Shown: in pieces, positions 1 to 6,713 of the stretch | How the letters are laid out: every line of letters begins with the position of its first letter | Position numbering within the stretch: position 1 is the stretch's first letter | Assembly: GCA_947594085.1 (NCBI GenBank) | Contig: CANQEB010000123.1 | Coordinates: 1 to 7,080 of the forward strand | Source of the DNA: an uncultured Lachnospiraceae bacterium | GTDB taxonomy: Bacteria; Bacillota; Clostridia; Lachnospirales; Lachnospiraceae | Direction: 5' to 3' | DNA length: 7,080 bases | Notes under the pieces: generated by a model | Database searches by the model: none | What the model was told of the DNA's origin: nothing | The model's input: only the letters and a program-made list of their open reading frames with translations | Position numbers and translations under genes: made by a program

Positions 1-75
1 GTTGCCGAATCGAGTGAGAACGTGTTTGCCGTGGTATCGACAATTCCCATCGGGCGTCCGGGTTTTGTGAATTAA
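1..75 (+). CDS. 3' end of a plus-strand gene (product unknown)
   Basis: Frame 1 is open from the window edge to a TAA at 73-75 and ends in the residues STIPIGRPGFVN. The codons mix charged, hydrophobic and glycine/proline residues like a real protein, and the other two plus frames stop earlier (TGA at 67-70 and near base 13). It would converge on the minus-strand hydrolase with the two stop codons overlapping by 4 bases, a normal compact arrangement. Only 24 residues are visible, and I do not recognise the family. It could still be a chance open stretch. Confidence 0.45.
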   Translation, partial: VAESSENVFAVVSTIPIGRPGFVN

Positions 76-1070
76 ACACGAATATCTGCGCTCTCTGAGA
101 AGAATTCGAAAATCTCCTCCCAATACCGCTCCAGCACATTGCTCGCGGAGTTGAATATCTCGTGCTTCGTCCCCGGTACGCGCATCAGCCTCGCCGAAGC
201 TTTTCCGCCCCGGTTCACCTTCTCGACAAAACGCTCCTGCTCCCCGCCGCAGACGAAACCGTCGTTCTCCGCCTGGAAGATCAACAGTGGAGCCTCAATA
301 TACTTCCAGCCCTCCGCCTGAAGATAGCGGTTCAGCCTTGCCGCCTCATGCAGCCAGCCGCATGAGGGCGAACTCATCTGATAGAGTGACTCCACATTTC
401 TTCTTTTCTGGTAAAACTCGAAACGTTCTCGGCAGGTCGACGCACTATCCTCAAATGTCTCTTTCCCGTCGAACGCATGCCCACCCGGAACATACTGCTT
501 CGCCCGTCCGACCCTGCAGAGAAGCCCTGCCAGCAGCTTTGCCACAGGCCACGGCACCCCGGCCGTGAGAGGCCGGATCATCGGAGATGAGAGCACCGCC
601 CGCGCAAACAGCTCCGGCTGTCTGGAAAGCGCGGCAGCCCCGACGCCTCCGCCCATCGAGTGGGCGTACAGAAACAGCGGCAGTCCCTTCTGCTCCTTCG
701 CCGCTCTCTCTGCCACCGCGAGCAGGTCCGCGATGTAGCGCTCATAGTGATCCACATGCACAAGCGACAGATCGTCCACCAGACGGTAGCTGTGCCCGTG
801 TCCGCAGTGCTCCGGCACATATACATGATATCCGTGCGTCAGGAAATACCAGACGACCTCCTGATACTTCTCCGCCGTCTCGGTAAAGCCGTGCGAGATA
901 ACCACAGTCCCCACAGGCTCGTCTGCCAGATAGCGGACGCAGTACTGCCGCTTCCCCGGCTCGCGCTCCAGCCACAGCTCTTTTCTGCACTGCGCGAGAT
1001 ACGGCAGCACCCGCTGCCGCATCTCCTCAAAATAAGTCTCTTCACTCAACACAAAGTTCTTTTCTTCCAT
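72..1070 (-). CDS. alpha/beta hydrolase, lysophospholipase/monoacylglycerol lipase type
   Basis: A 332-aa soluble serine hydrolase of the Hydrolase_4 (PldB-like) group, expected to cleave a carboxylic ester such as a lysophospholipid, monoglyceride or acylated small molecule in the cytoplasm. Visible signatures: the oxyanion-hole segment VISHGFTE (residues 57-64), the nucleophile elbow AHSMGGG with Ser138, a likely acid Asp270 in QAENDGFV, and the catalytic His303 in GTKHEIFN. Residues about 165-250 form the cap region that sets substrate choice. The length fits the family, and there is no signal peptide or membrane helix. The start at 1068-1070 gives the normal N-terminus, but the ribosome binding site is weak (only CGGG about 8 nt upstream). 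It lies 77 nt downstream of the symporter gene with no clear promoter between, so it is probably the last gene of the GGDEF-symporter operon. The fold is secure; the substrate is unknown. Confidence 0.88.
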   Translation of the reverse strand: MEEKNFVLSEETYFEEMRQRVLPYLAQCRKELWLEREPGKRQYCVRYLADEPVGTVVISHGFTETAEKYQEVVWYFLTHGYHVYVPEHCGHGHSYRLVDDLSLVHVDHYERYIADLLAVAERAAKEQKGLPLFLYAHSMGGGVGAAALSRQPELFARAVLSSPMIRPLTAGVPWPVAKLLAGLLCRVGRAKQYVPGGHAFDGKETFEDSASTCRERFEFYQKRRNVESLYQMSSPSCGWLHEAARLNRYLQAEGWKYIEAPLLIFQAENDGFVCGGEQERFVEKVNRGGKASARLMRVPGTKHEIFNSASNVLERYWEEIFEFFSESADIRV

Positions 1071-1147
1071 GATACTTGCCCGATCTCAATTTGACGATTT
1101 ATCTACATCTATTCCCACGCTTGCTTTTATCCGCGCGTTTGCACTCA

Positions 1148-2500
1148 TCACTCATTGATGATCTTATTGATCTTGATCTCATTGTAGGTCAGGAATACGA
1201 TCCCGCCGAGTACGCAGAATGCCGCCGCGAGAAACGCCGTCATACGGTAGCCGGTCCCTGCCGCTGTCCCGACCGTGGACACCGCCGTGAACAGCAGCAT
1301 CGAGACGCTCTGCCCCATCTTGAATGCGAACGTGCGCGCCGCATAGAACATGCCCTCACGGTTGCTGCCGGTCTGCTTCGCGTCGCTCTGCGCGATATCC
1401 GCCACGACCGCCTGCGGGAGAATGCCGAAGATCGCCATCGGCAGCGCAGCCGCCACAGTCAGCACCGCGCCTTGCACTTCCGCCGGGATGCCCGGGATCC
1501 TGCCGAGGAAGCCGGTGTAGAAATACGCCGCACAAAAGATCACAAACGCGAACGTGATCAGCTTCTTCTTGCCGAGCTTCGGCGTCAGCTTGTTGATCGG
1601 AATATAGAACACCAGCGAGATCGCCGTCATCCCCACAAAGTAGATCGTCGTCATCGTCTCCGGCAGCTTCAGAAGGCTCGTCACGAAGAACGGAAGCCCG
1701 GTCTGGAACATCGTGATCGCGATCCAGTAGAGGATGTCGGAAGCCACGAATTTGCGGAACTCGCCGTTCTTAAATGTCGCCACGAGCGAGCCGAACGCGC
1801 CGTCCTGCGTCGGCACCGTATTCACGTACTCCTTCTCTTTGATCGCGATGACCGGCACCTGCATGCAGCAGAACGCGATGACCGCCATGCCCGTAAATGT
1901 CACGCGAATCGCGTTCACTCTGCCGAACGCCGGGATAAACGCGCCCCAGATCATCGGCGCGAGGTAAGCCACCGCCGTACCCGCGATATACGTGAACGAG
2001 ATGACCGTCGAGATGTTCAGCCTCTCCTGCTGCGTGTGGCCAAGCTCCGAGATCAGCGCGTTGTACGGCGTGCAGTACGCCGTGATCGACAGATAGTAGG
2101 TCATCACCATCACAAACAGAAACGCCGCGTTGATCCAGCTCGTCTTGTTGATTGGAGACCAGAACACGAGCACCGTCGCGATCGACAGCGGGAAGGACGC
2201 GTAGCGCAAAAACGGCATGCGCCTGCCCTTCGGCGAGGTGCAGCGGTCCGACCACGATGCGATCAGCGGATCCGTGACCGCGTCGAAAATACGCCCGAAC
2301 GCCGTGATCGCCCCGATCACCGTGAAAATGCCGAGAATCACAAGACCCTGCGGAATAAACAAGGTCTGTCCCTGACCGATCGCCGTCTCGTCCGGCTGAT
2401 AAAAATACACGAGCCAGTTTGAGATCAGCCCTGACATCAGCGACCAGCCGAGCTGACCTGTCGCGAATGCCCAGATTTTAGCGGTTGACAGTTTCTTCAT
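1148..2500 (-). CDS. GPH-family sugar:cation symporter (MelB/XynP-like, MFS)
   Basis: A 450-aa membrane transporter of the glycoside-pentoside-hexuronide:cation symporter family, which takes up sugars or glycosides with Na+ or H+. The N-terminus enters helix 1 directly (TAKIWAFATGQLGW). The family hallmark follows helix 2: GRIFDAVTDPLIASWSDR at residues 69-86, with Asp73 and Asp77 in the positions that help bind the cation in MelB, then KGRRMPF at 91-97. The conserved TPYNALISELG segment lies about 30 residues beyond the next helix pair. The length and spread of hydrophobic segments fit twelve helices with both ends inside. The start is fixed by AGGGAGG 10 nt upstream, located inside the last codons of the GGDEF gene, so the two are probably translationally coupled. 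The substrate (xyloside, glucuronide, melibiose or other) cannot be assigned; no glycoside hydrolase gene is in the window. Confidence 0.92.
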   Translation of the reverse strand: MKKLSTAKIWAFATGQLGWSLMSGLISNWLVYFYQPDETAIGQGQTLFIPQGLVILGIFTVIGAITAFGRIFDAVTDPLIASWSDRCTSPKGRRMPFLRYASFPLSIATVLVFWSPINKTSWINAAFLFVMVMTYYLSITAYCTPYNALISELGHTQQERLNISTVISFTYIAGTAVAYLAPMIWGAFIPAFGRVNAIRVTFTGMAVIAFCCMQVPVIAIKEKEYVNTVPTQDGAFGSLVATFKNGEFRKFVASDILYWIAITMFQTGLPFFVTSLLKLPETMTTIYFVGMTAISLVFYIPINKLTPKLGKKKLITFAFVIFCAAYFYTGFLGRIPGIPAEVQGAVLTVAAALPMAIFGILPQAVVADIAQSDAKQTGSNREGMFYAARTFAFKMGQSVSMLLFTAVSTVGTAAGTGYRMTAFLAAAFCVLGGIVFLTYNEIKINKIINE

Positions 2501-2503
2501 AGC

Positions 2504-4255
2504 TCAATTTCCTCCCTGTAATAATTTGACCGAATCGTCCGCCTGGAACACTCTCTCTGAGAAGATCCAGATCGTCTCATATTTCTCCTCCGTGTATTGC
2601 CCCATCTCCAGGATGCGCAGAGACACGTACTTTTCGTCCACCTTCTGGTAGATAAGTGAGATGTCTCCCTGCGCCTCCGTGCGCAGGATCCGGGTTAGCT
2701 CCTTGTAATCAATCATCTGCAGAAGTCCCGGCTGATACTCCTCCTTCACGTAACGGTCGATATACAGCCGCATCGCCTTGCTGTAACTGTAATCGGCCTC
2801 CTCCAGAAGCGTCAGGAAATACTCCGGTATGTAAATGTGCTGTATGTTGTCCTTTTTCAGATCCACAAAATAGACGCCCGCGTATTTGTCCGAGATTACG
2901 TTCAGGAAGCGCTCCGCGTACTTCTTCGCCTCCAGCGTCTTCTCCAGCTCTTCGTTCAGCACGCGCCGTCTGCGGTCTCTTCCGTTCTCCCGGTAATAGC
3001 GCTCCTTGTCCTTCCTCATGGCAAGCTCCGCCGCGACCACGACCTTGTACGCATTCTGCTCGCAGGGACCGTCCTCCACGCCAACGGAGATCTCGTAATT
3101 GTCCTGCAGCAAATCCCTGCGCACCTCGACCACAATGTGCTCCACACTCTCTTTGGAAAGCTTCGTGCTCAGCATGACAAACTCGTCGCCGCCGATCCGG
3201 TAGACCGTCTCTTCCGGGAAGAAACGCTTCAGCGCGTCGGCCACGCTGCACAGCATGTCGTCTCCCTTCTCGTGCCCTAGATGGTTGTTCAGCTCATGAA
3301 GCCCGTTCACGTCCGCATACATGCAGGTGAGATGCCCCTCGCTATCCTTTGACAGCTCCTTTAAATCCTCATTGTACTTGTGGCGGTTGAACAGTCTGGT
3401 CAGCGCGTCCCTGTGGTAACCGTCGAGCAGAGCCTGACGGTTGCGCAGCTCCTTGAGATGTTCGTCGTGGATGTCCTTGATGTACAGGATCAGTACCTGA
3501 TTGTCGTTCTCATACTCGATACTCGGCATCAGCTCCATCTGCGCCCAGCGGTAAGTGTCGCCTATCAGCCTGCGGTAGCGGCAACTCTGCGCGCTGACGC
3601 TGTCCTCACGGAACACCTTTCTCAGCCGCTCGGCGTCCGTGAACTCCCGGTAGACCTCCAAGTCCTCCTCGTGGACATGTCCGCTCTCGGCGAACTCTCT
3701 CCACCAGTCCGTGATCCGGCTTAAGCGGTTCGCGAAGCGCGTTCTCTCGTACTCGCTCACCTTGATGACCTGGAAGCTGTCCGTTGTCAGATTAATCTTC
3801 AGTATTTTGCTGTAGATCGCAGAGAGAGTGGAGAGCGCGTCGACCATCGTGATTGTATCGGAATCCGCCTCGCGCCAGTAGAACACCACCTGGGGATGCT
3901 CCCTGTCACAGTCTTTCGGCACTACGATTCCGAACGTGACCCACATGTAGCCGTCATGCACTTTTCTCTTATAGCTCTGGATGATTCTTCTGTCCCCGCT
4001 AAAGACGCGCTTCTGCACGTACTCAGGATTCGCGAACTTCAGATATTCGCCGACGTACCCGGACAGGATGATCCCGTCACTCACCTGTTTCTCGATGTAG
4101 TGATAGATGCTTGAGATGTCCTCATAACCCTCCTCTCGCATCACGACGTCGTACTTCATGAATTCATACTCTCCCGTCAGGACATTCACTCTGGCAAGCT
4201 TGAGAAAGTTGTCCAGCAGGGTGTCTCTCACAAAACCATAGATACTGTTTTCCAT
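2504..4255 (-). CDS. GGDEF-domain protein (probable diguanylate cyclase) with three PAS-like sensor modules
   Basis: A 583-aa soluble protein. The GGDEF domain spans about 277-435: DALTRLFNR (283-291), the metal-binding Asp315 in YADVNGL, NNHLGHEKGDDML (323-335) and an intact catalytic loop RIGGDEFV with GGDEF at 355-359. It should make cyclic di-GMP from two GTP. The inhibitory RxxD site expected five residues before GGDEF reads FPEE (346-349), so product feedback is probably absent. Three stretches look like copies of one PAS-like sensor fold: about 12-130 (NVLTGEYEFMKY), 141-265 (NLTTDSFQVIK) and 447-570 (VDLKKDNIQHI), the last placed after the catalytic domain. There are no membrane helices, so the ligand should be intracellular. 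The start at 4253-4255 has only a weak GAGG 13 nt upstream. It is the first gene of an operon with the symporter 3 nt downstream and is preceded by a promoter and a structured leader. Confidence 0.9.
   Translation of the reverse strand: MENSIYGFVRDTLLDNFLKLARVNVLTGEYEFMKYDVVMREEGYEDISSIYHYIEKQVSDGIILSGYVGEYLKFANPEYVQKRVFSGDRRIIQSYKRKVHDGYMWVTFGIVVPKDCDREHPQVVFYWREADSDTITMVDALSTLSAIYSKILKINLTTDSFQVIKVSEYERTRFANRLSRITDWWREFAESGHVHEEDLEVYREFTDAERLRKVFREDSVSAQSCRYRRLIGDTYRWAQMELMPSIEYENDNQVLILYIKDIHDEHLKELRNRQALLDGYHRDALTRLFNRHKYNEDLKELSKDSEGHLTCMYADVNGLHELNNHLGHEKGDDMLCSVADALKRFFPEETVYRIGGDEFVMLSTKLSKESVEHIVVEVRRDLLQDNYEISVGVEDGPCEQNAYKVVVAAELAMRKDKERYYRENGRDRRRRVLNEELEKTLEAKKYAERFLNVISDKYAGVYFVDLKKDNIQHIYIPEYFLTLLEEADYSYSKAMRLYIDRYVKEEYQPGLLQMIDYKELTRILRTEAQGDISLIYQKVDEKYVSLRILEMGQYTEEKYETIWIFSERVFQADDSVKLLQGGN
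2511..2517 (-). promoter_or_regulatory. ribosome binding site of the symporter gene
   Basis: AGGGAGG on the minus strand, 10 nt before the ATG at 2498-2500. It lies within the last four codons of the GGDEF gene, which favours coupled translation. Confidence 0.75.
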
Positions 4256-4413
4256 AATTACAAAAACGCCTCGGATCTTGATTGACTTTCTGTGCTTTGA
4301 GCCGCATCAGCCGTTCGTTTTTCCGAGTTTGCGGGTACCCATCGTTCCGCGAAATCGCCTGTAAACAGACATTTCGCGCTCCGCTGTCTTTGCTCGGCTC
4401 ATTGCTTTTATAA
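4256..4413 (-). promoter_or_regulatory. structured 5' leader of the GGDEF operon (candidate cis-acting RNA)
   Basis: About 155 nt lie between the predicted transcription start (near 4413) and the GGDEF start codon. As minus-strand RNA the leader can form a hairpin at 4348-4378: an 8-bp outer stem (CGCGAAAU with AUUUCGCG), then a 5-bp inner stem (GUCUG with CAGGC) and a UUUA loop, with one bulged G. The inner stem contains a U-G wobble on this strand and would be an A-C mismatch on the other, which fits RNA made from the minus strand. A 7-bp pairing UGAGCCG (4401-4395) with CGGCUCA (4304-4298) can close the whole element. CUCGG at 4327-4323 can pair either with CCGAG at 4397-4393 or with CCGAG at 4274-4270, which overlaps the weak ribosome binding site. 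I could not match it to the c-di-GMP-I (GEMM) or c-di-GMP-II riboswitch consensus by eye. Confidence 0.5.
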
Positions 4414-4419
4414 AAAATG

Positions 4420-4447
4420 ATTATACCACATTTATCTAAAAAGTCCA
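4420..4447 (-). promoter_or_regulatory. sigma-A type promoter for the GGDEF operon
   Basis: The minus strand carries a perfect -10 box TATAAT (4425-4420) preceded by TGG, which makes it an extended -10 element. A -35-like TGGACT (4 of 6 matches to TTGACA) at 4447-4442 lies 16 nt upstream. The surrounding DNA is locally AT-rich in an otherwise GC-rich window. Transcription should begin near 4413. Confidence 0.75.
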
Positions 4448-4461
4448 TGCACGAAATGTTC

Positions 4462-4513
4462 AAAAAAAAATGCAGAGCCATCCGCCCGGCGCCCTTTCGG
4501 GCGCATGACGGGC
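4462..4513 (-). terminator. candidate terminator of the ATPase operon
   Basis: Read on the minus strand after the ATPase gene: GCCCG, a 4-nt bulge (TCAT), GCGCCC, a GAAA tetraloop, GGGCGC, CGGGC. This gives 6 perfect inner and 5 outer base pairs. A run of nine T follows (4470-4462), but only after 13 nt, whereas classical intrinsic terminators have the T-run directly at the stem. It sits 20 bases past the ATPase stop codon and just upstream of the next promoter, the right place for termination. Confidence 0.5.
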
Positions 4514-4523
4514 AGATATAGCT

Positions 4524-4530
4524 CCTCCTT
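4524..4530 (-). promoter_or_regulatory. orphan Shine-Dalgarno sequence after the ATPase gene
   Basis: A perfect AAGGAGG begins 3 nt after the TGA at 4534-4536. No ATG, GTG or TTG lies at a normal distance; the nearest ATG is 17 nt away (4506-4504), inside the terminator-like hairpin, and opens only 24 codons. It may be the leftover ribosome binding site of a gene that has been lost. Confidence 0.5.
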
Positions 4531-4533
4531 TCT

Positions 4534-5814
4534 TCATTCCCTTTCCGCGGAATGCCAGGTTACATCTTTGGTGAAGCCGACAGGCAATGTTTCCGCAGCC
4601 TTATCGATCTTTCTGAACGGGTCGTAGCGTCTCATCAGCTTCGCACCGCTTCCGCGCTCATACACATACATGCAGTCCAAAGGCATCCGCAGTATAGTGT
4701 CCGGCGTCTTCCCCGCGAGGCGGGCGACATGGTTAATTGTCGCCCCATCCTGTCCAGCCAGGTAGAGCAGATGGTCAAACTGGTTCAGAATCGTCTCGGC
4801 AGCGTATTCCCCGTACAGATTCTGAAGCTGGGAGAGACTCTGGAGAATCACGCTGACAGAGATCTCCCTTGAGCGGATGACCGAGACAATCTTGTCAAAG
4901 TCGGTGATTCTGCAGTTCGTGGCAAAGTCGTCCATGTACATCCGCACCGGGACCTTGAGCCTGCTGTCCTCGTTCGCGTCTGCCTCCATCACGAGCTGCT
5001 GGAGCGCCTGCGTGTAGAAGATGCCCACAAGGTTGTCAAACGCACGGTCTGTGTCGCTGACATTCACGAACAGCGCCATCCTTCGCCGCCCCAGCTCGGC
5101 AAAGCGGAATTCCTGCTCACCGCCGATGATACGCCGGATATCTCTTGCGTTGTAGATCTCAAGTGCTTTGCCGACAAACGCCATGATAGAGGCATAGCAC
5201 TTCTCGGCATCCGAAACACAGCTGAAGCTTTTGTACTCCCGTACAGCGAAGCTCTCCTTGTCATTCATGTACCGATCCAGCATAAGCTGTTCAAAATACG
5301 CCCGGTCCTGTGTCATAGTGGCGAACAGGTCCGTTACGGAGCAGATGTTCTGCTCTTTTTTCGGAAACGCTTCCATGACATAGGCGATCAGACAGGCAAT
5401 GACAGACTTCGCGGATTCGTGCCAGAATGGATCCCTGTCGTCCCTCACAAACATGAGTGTGTTCGCGAGCGAGATGATGTCCCTCTCTGACGCGTGCCCG
5501 TCTTCATCCCTTCGGATAAAGGCGAGCGGATTGTATACGATGGAATCTTTCATGTTGATGAAATCCAGCAGTACGACCTCGTAGCCGTCCGCCTCAAGCT
5601 GAGGGCGCAGCTTCCGTTCCAGGTTGCCCTTGGTGTCCGTGACAATCATGCTGTCATTCTTCCGCTCGATGTTTGGGATCACATAGCCGGTCGTTTTCCC
5701 CGCACCGCTTGTTCCGATAATGATATCGTTATTGTTGAGGCGGGTTTTCCAAGTGTCATTCGAAATCTCATAGTTTTCTGCGAGTATTCTTTTTACTTCT
5801 TTTCTGTTATCCAT
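4534..5814 (-). CDS. VirD4/TraG-type coupling ATPase without membrane anchor
   Basis: A 426-aa ATPase of the type IV coupling protein family, which in conjugation links the relaxase-bound DNA to the transfer channel. Walker A is GTSGAGKT (34-41), followed by GYVIPNI and MIVTDTKGNL (56-64), as in TraG. YNPLAF (94-99) and DPFWHESAKSVI (128-139) match the family. Walker B is VRMYMDDFAT (290-299), and LQSLSQLQNLYGE (324-336) corresponds to the conserved QS-x-QL-x-x-x-YG block. The usual N-terminal pair of membrane helices is absent, and the protein goes almost straight into the ATPase core. The frame is open 34 codons further upstream, but AAGGAGGT 7 nt before the ATG at 5812-5814 decides this start. 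It is the last gene of the ClpP-like operon, and no relaxase or other transfer gene is visible. A role in DNA transfer is the family default; another pumping or remodelling role is possible. Confidence 0.85.
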   Translation of the reverse strand: MDNRKEVKRILAENYEISNDTWKTRLNNNDIIIGTSGAGKTTGYVIPNIERKNDSMIVTDTKGNLERKLRPQLEADGYEVVLLDFINMKDSIVYNPLAFIRRDEDGHASERDIISLANTLMFVRDDRDPFWHESAKSVIACLIAYVMEAFPKKEQNICSVTDLFATMTQDRAYFEQLMLDRYMNDKESFAVREYKSFSCVSDAEKCYASIMAFVGKALEIYNARDIRRIIGGEQEFRFAELGRRRMALFVNVSDTDRAFDNLVGIFYTQALQQLVMEADANEDSRLKVPVRMYMDDFATNCRITDFDKIVSVIRSREISVSVILQSLSQLQNLYGEYAAETILNQFDHLLYLAGQDGATINHVARLAGKTPDTILRMPLDCMYVYERGSGAKLMRRYDPFRKIDKAAETLPVGFTKDVTWHSAERE

Positions 5815-5821
5815 TCGGGTA

Positions 5822-5829
5822 ACCTCCTT
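5822..5829 (-). promoter_or_regulatory. ribosome binding site of the ATPase gene
   Basis: AAGGAGGT with a 7-nt spacer to the ATG at 5814-5812. It is an ideal match and settles the start against the longer open frame that reaches 5916. Confidence 0.85.
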
Positions 5830-5855
5830 CTTTTTTGTTTTTTGGGGTTCACGTA

Positions 5856-6344
5856 TCACTGCTCGCGGTCGTGCAATCGGCAGCTGCAAATCCTCTGTCT
5901 CATCTGCTCGTTCCACACCCTGACATCCCCGAGGCCGCGCAGGAGAGGCTGTATGAACAGAATATAAAGGTATCTATACAGATCATCCCGCTCTTTCACC
6001 TTTTTCTTCAGGCGCTTGACAATGTCGCGTTTCTCGGCATTCAACTCAAGGCCGTCGAAGTATTCCATATCATCGTATGCGTATTTATCATCATACAGCC
6101 TGATCAGTTCATCACGAACTTCGCAGATCTTATGGTACATCTCATGCATGAGATCCAGAAGGCTCTCTGTCTTATGCACGCCCAGGCTGCTGCACATTCT
6201 CTCCCTGAATATGCGGTATACCTCCGGGGTGCAGCCCGAAACCTTCTGTTCCAGAAAGCGGAAATAGTCCTCGACCGATGTGCGGTACAGGTACGTGAAC
6301 AAAGTTTTGGGCGGAAATGTGGGTATCATCTTTATATGATTCAC
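5856..6344 (-). CDS. hypothetical protein, 162 aa, charged and helical
   Basis: I do not recognise this protein. It begins VNHIKMIPTFPPKTLF and is rich in charged and aromatic residues, with a Glu/Asp/Lys-rich middle (RLYDDKYAYDDMEYFDG) and a basic stretch (KRLKKKVKERDD), followed by LYRYLYILFIQPLL. It is probably soluble and mostly alpha-helical, with no clear membrane helix or catalytic motif. The frame is open to an ATG at 6378-6380, but the GTG at 6342-6344 is preferred: AAGGGGG lies 7 nt before it, and it overlaps the stop of the upstream gene as a 4-base GTGA junction. The ATPase gene follows after 41 nt. Its place directly before a coupling-type ATPase suggests an accessory or adaptor role, which is inference only. 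Confidence 0.75.
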   Translation of the reverse strand: MNHIKMIPTFPPKTLFTYLYRTSVEDYFRFLEQKVSGCTPEVYRIFRERMCSSLGVHKTESLLDLMHEMYHKICEVRDELIRLYDDKYAYDDMEYFDGLELNAEKRDIVKRLKKKVKERDDLYRYLYILFIQPLLRGLGDVRVWNEQMRQRICSCRLHDREQ

Positions 6345-6712
6345 ATTCTCACCCCCTTCTTCAGTGTGTCGCTGTAGCATGCCCAGATAGGGAAGATCAG
6401 CATCATTTCCTCAATTAGCTTCAATGGCTCTTCACTTTTAGATCCATACGCTTTTTTCCGAATCCCATCGGCGATCATCTCAATCAGGAAGGCATAATCG
6501 CCTATGAGCATGTTTTTTTCTGCTCCATCCACATATGGGTAGTCGATGCCGCTCACCCGCAGCAGGTCTTCTGCTCCTGCCCCCGCGTTTGAGATATCCG
6601 TATACCTCAAAACCGGAGCGCTCAGCAGGCTCGTCAACGGTTCATCGGCCAGCTGACGGAAGATCTCCGCCAACTGTTCCGGTGTTCTCGATTTCTCTAA
6701 TTCCGGTCTCAC
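6341..6712 (-). CDS. hypothetical protein, 123 aa
   Basis: I do not recognise this protein. It starts with GTG at 6710-6712, one base after the stop codon of the ClpP-like gene; AGAGAGG 9 nt upstream, inside the end of that gene, supports the start. The N-terminal part (PEQLAEIFRQLADEPL) looks like a helical pair. A middle segment rich in Gly and Ala (SNAGAGAEDLLRVSG) follows, and then helices such as YAFLIEMIADGI and LKLIEEMMLIFPIW. There are no catalytic or metal-binding motifs. The stop overlaps the start of the 162-aa gene by 4 bases, so both are surely co-translated and may act together. Confidence 0.72.
   Translation of the reverse strand: MRPELEKSRTPEQLAEIFRQLADEPLTSLLSAPVLRYTDISNAGAGAEDLLRVSGIDYPYVDGAEKNMLIGDYAFLIEMIADGIRKKAYGSKSEEPLKLIEEMMLIFPIWACYSDTLKKGVRM
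6352..6358 (-). promoter_or_regulatory. ribosome binding site of the 162-aa gene
   Basis: AAGGGGG, with GTGAG following, lies 7 nt before the GTG start at 6344-6342 and inside the last codons of the 123-aa gene. It decides the start against the upstream ATG at 6380. Confidence 0.65.
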
Positions 6713-6713
6713 T

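Noticed and set aside
1076..2422. A 448-codon open frame on the plus strand
   Set aside because: It lies opposite the symporter gene, is very rich in Arg and His, has no domain, and arises from GC-rich codon use of the true gene.
4298..4401. Identification of the leader as a known c-di-GMP riboswitch
   Set aside because: The conserved GEMM features, such as the tetraloop/receptor and the CCGG-type stems, could not be located by eye.
4307..4402. A 31-codon leader ORF (MSRAKTAERE...) in the GGDEF leader
   Set aside because: There is no Shine-Dalgarno sequence before its ATG, and its sequence coincides with the predicted RNA structure.
4164..4481. A 105-codon minus-strand frame across the leader and the start of the GGDEF gene
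   Set aside because: It overlaps the secure GGDEF gene in another frame, has no ribosome binding site, and spans the promoter.
4432..4506. A 24-codon ORF after the orphan Shine-Dalgarno (MRPKGRRADG...)
   Set aside because: The ATG is 17 nt from the ribosome binding site and the coding sequence is made up of the hairpin and T-run.
5815..5916. Upstream extension of the ATPase frame by 34 codons
   Set aside because: A perfect AAGGAGGT precedes the internal ATG at 5814, and the extension overlaps the end of the 162-aa gene.
5494..6377. Two plus-strand open frames (157 and 180 codons)
   Set aside because: They are antisense to the ATPase and 162-aa genes, lack ribosome binding sites and show no recognisable motifs.
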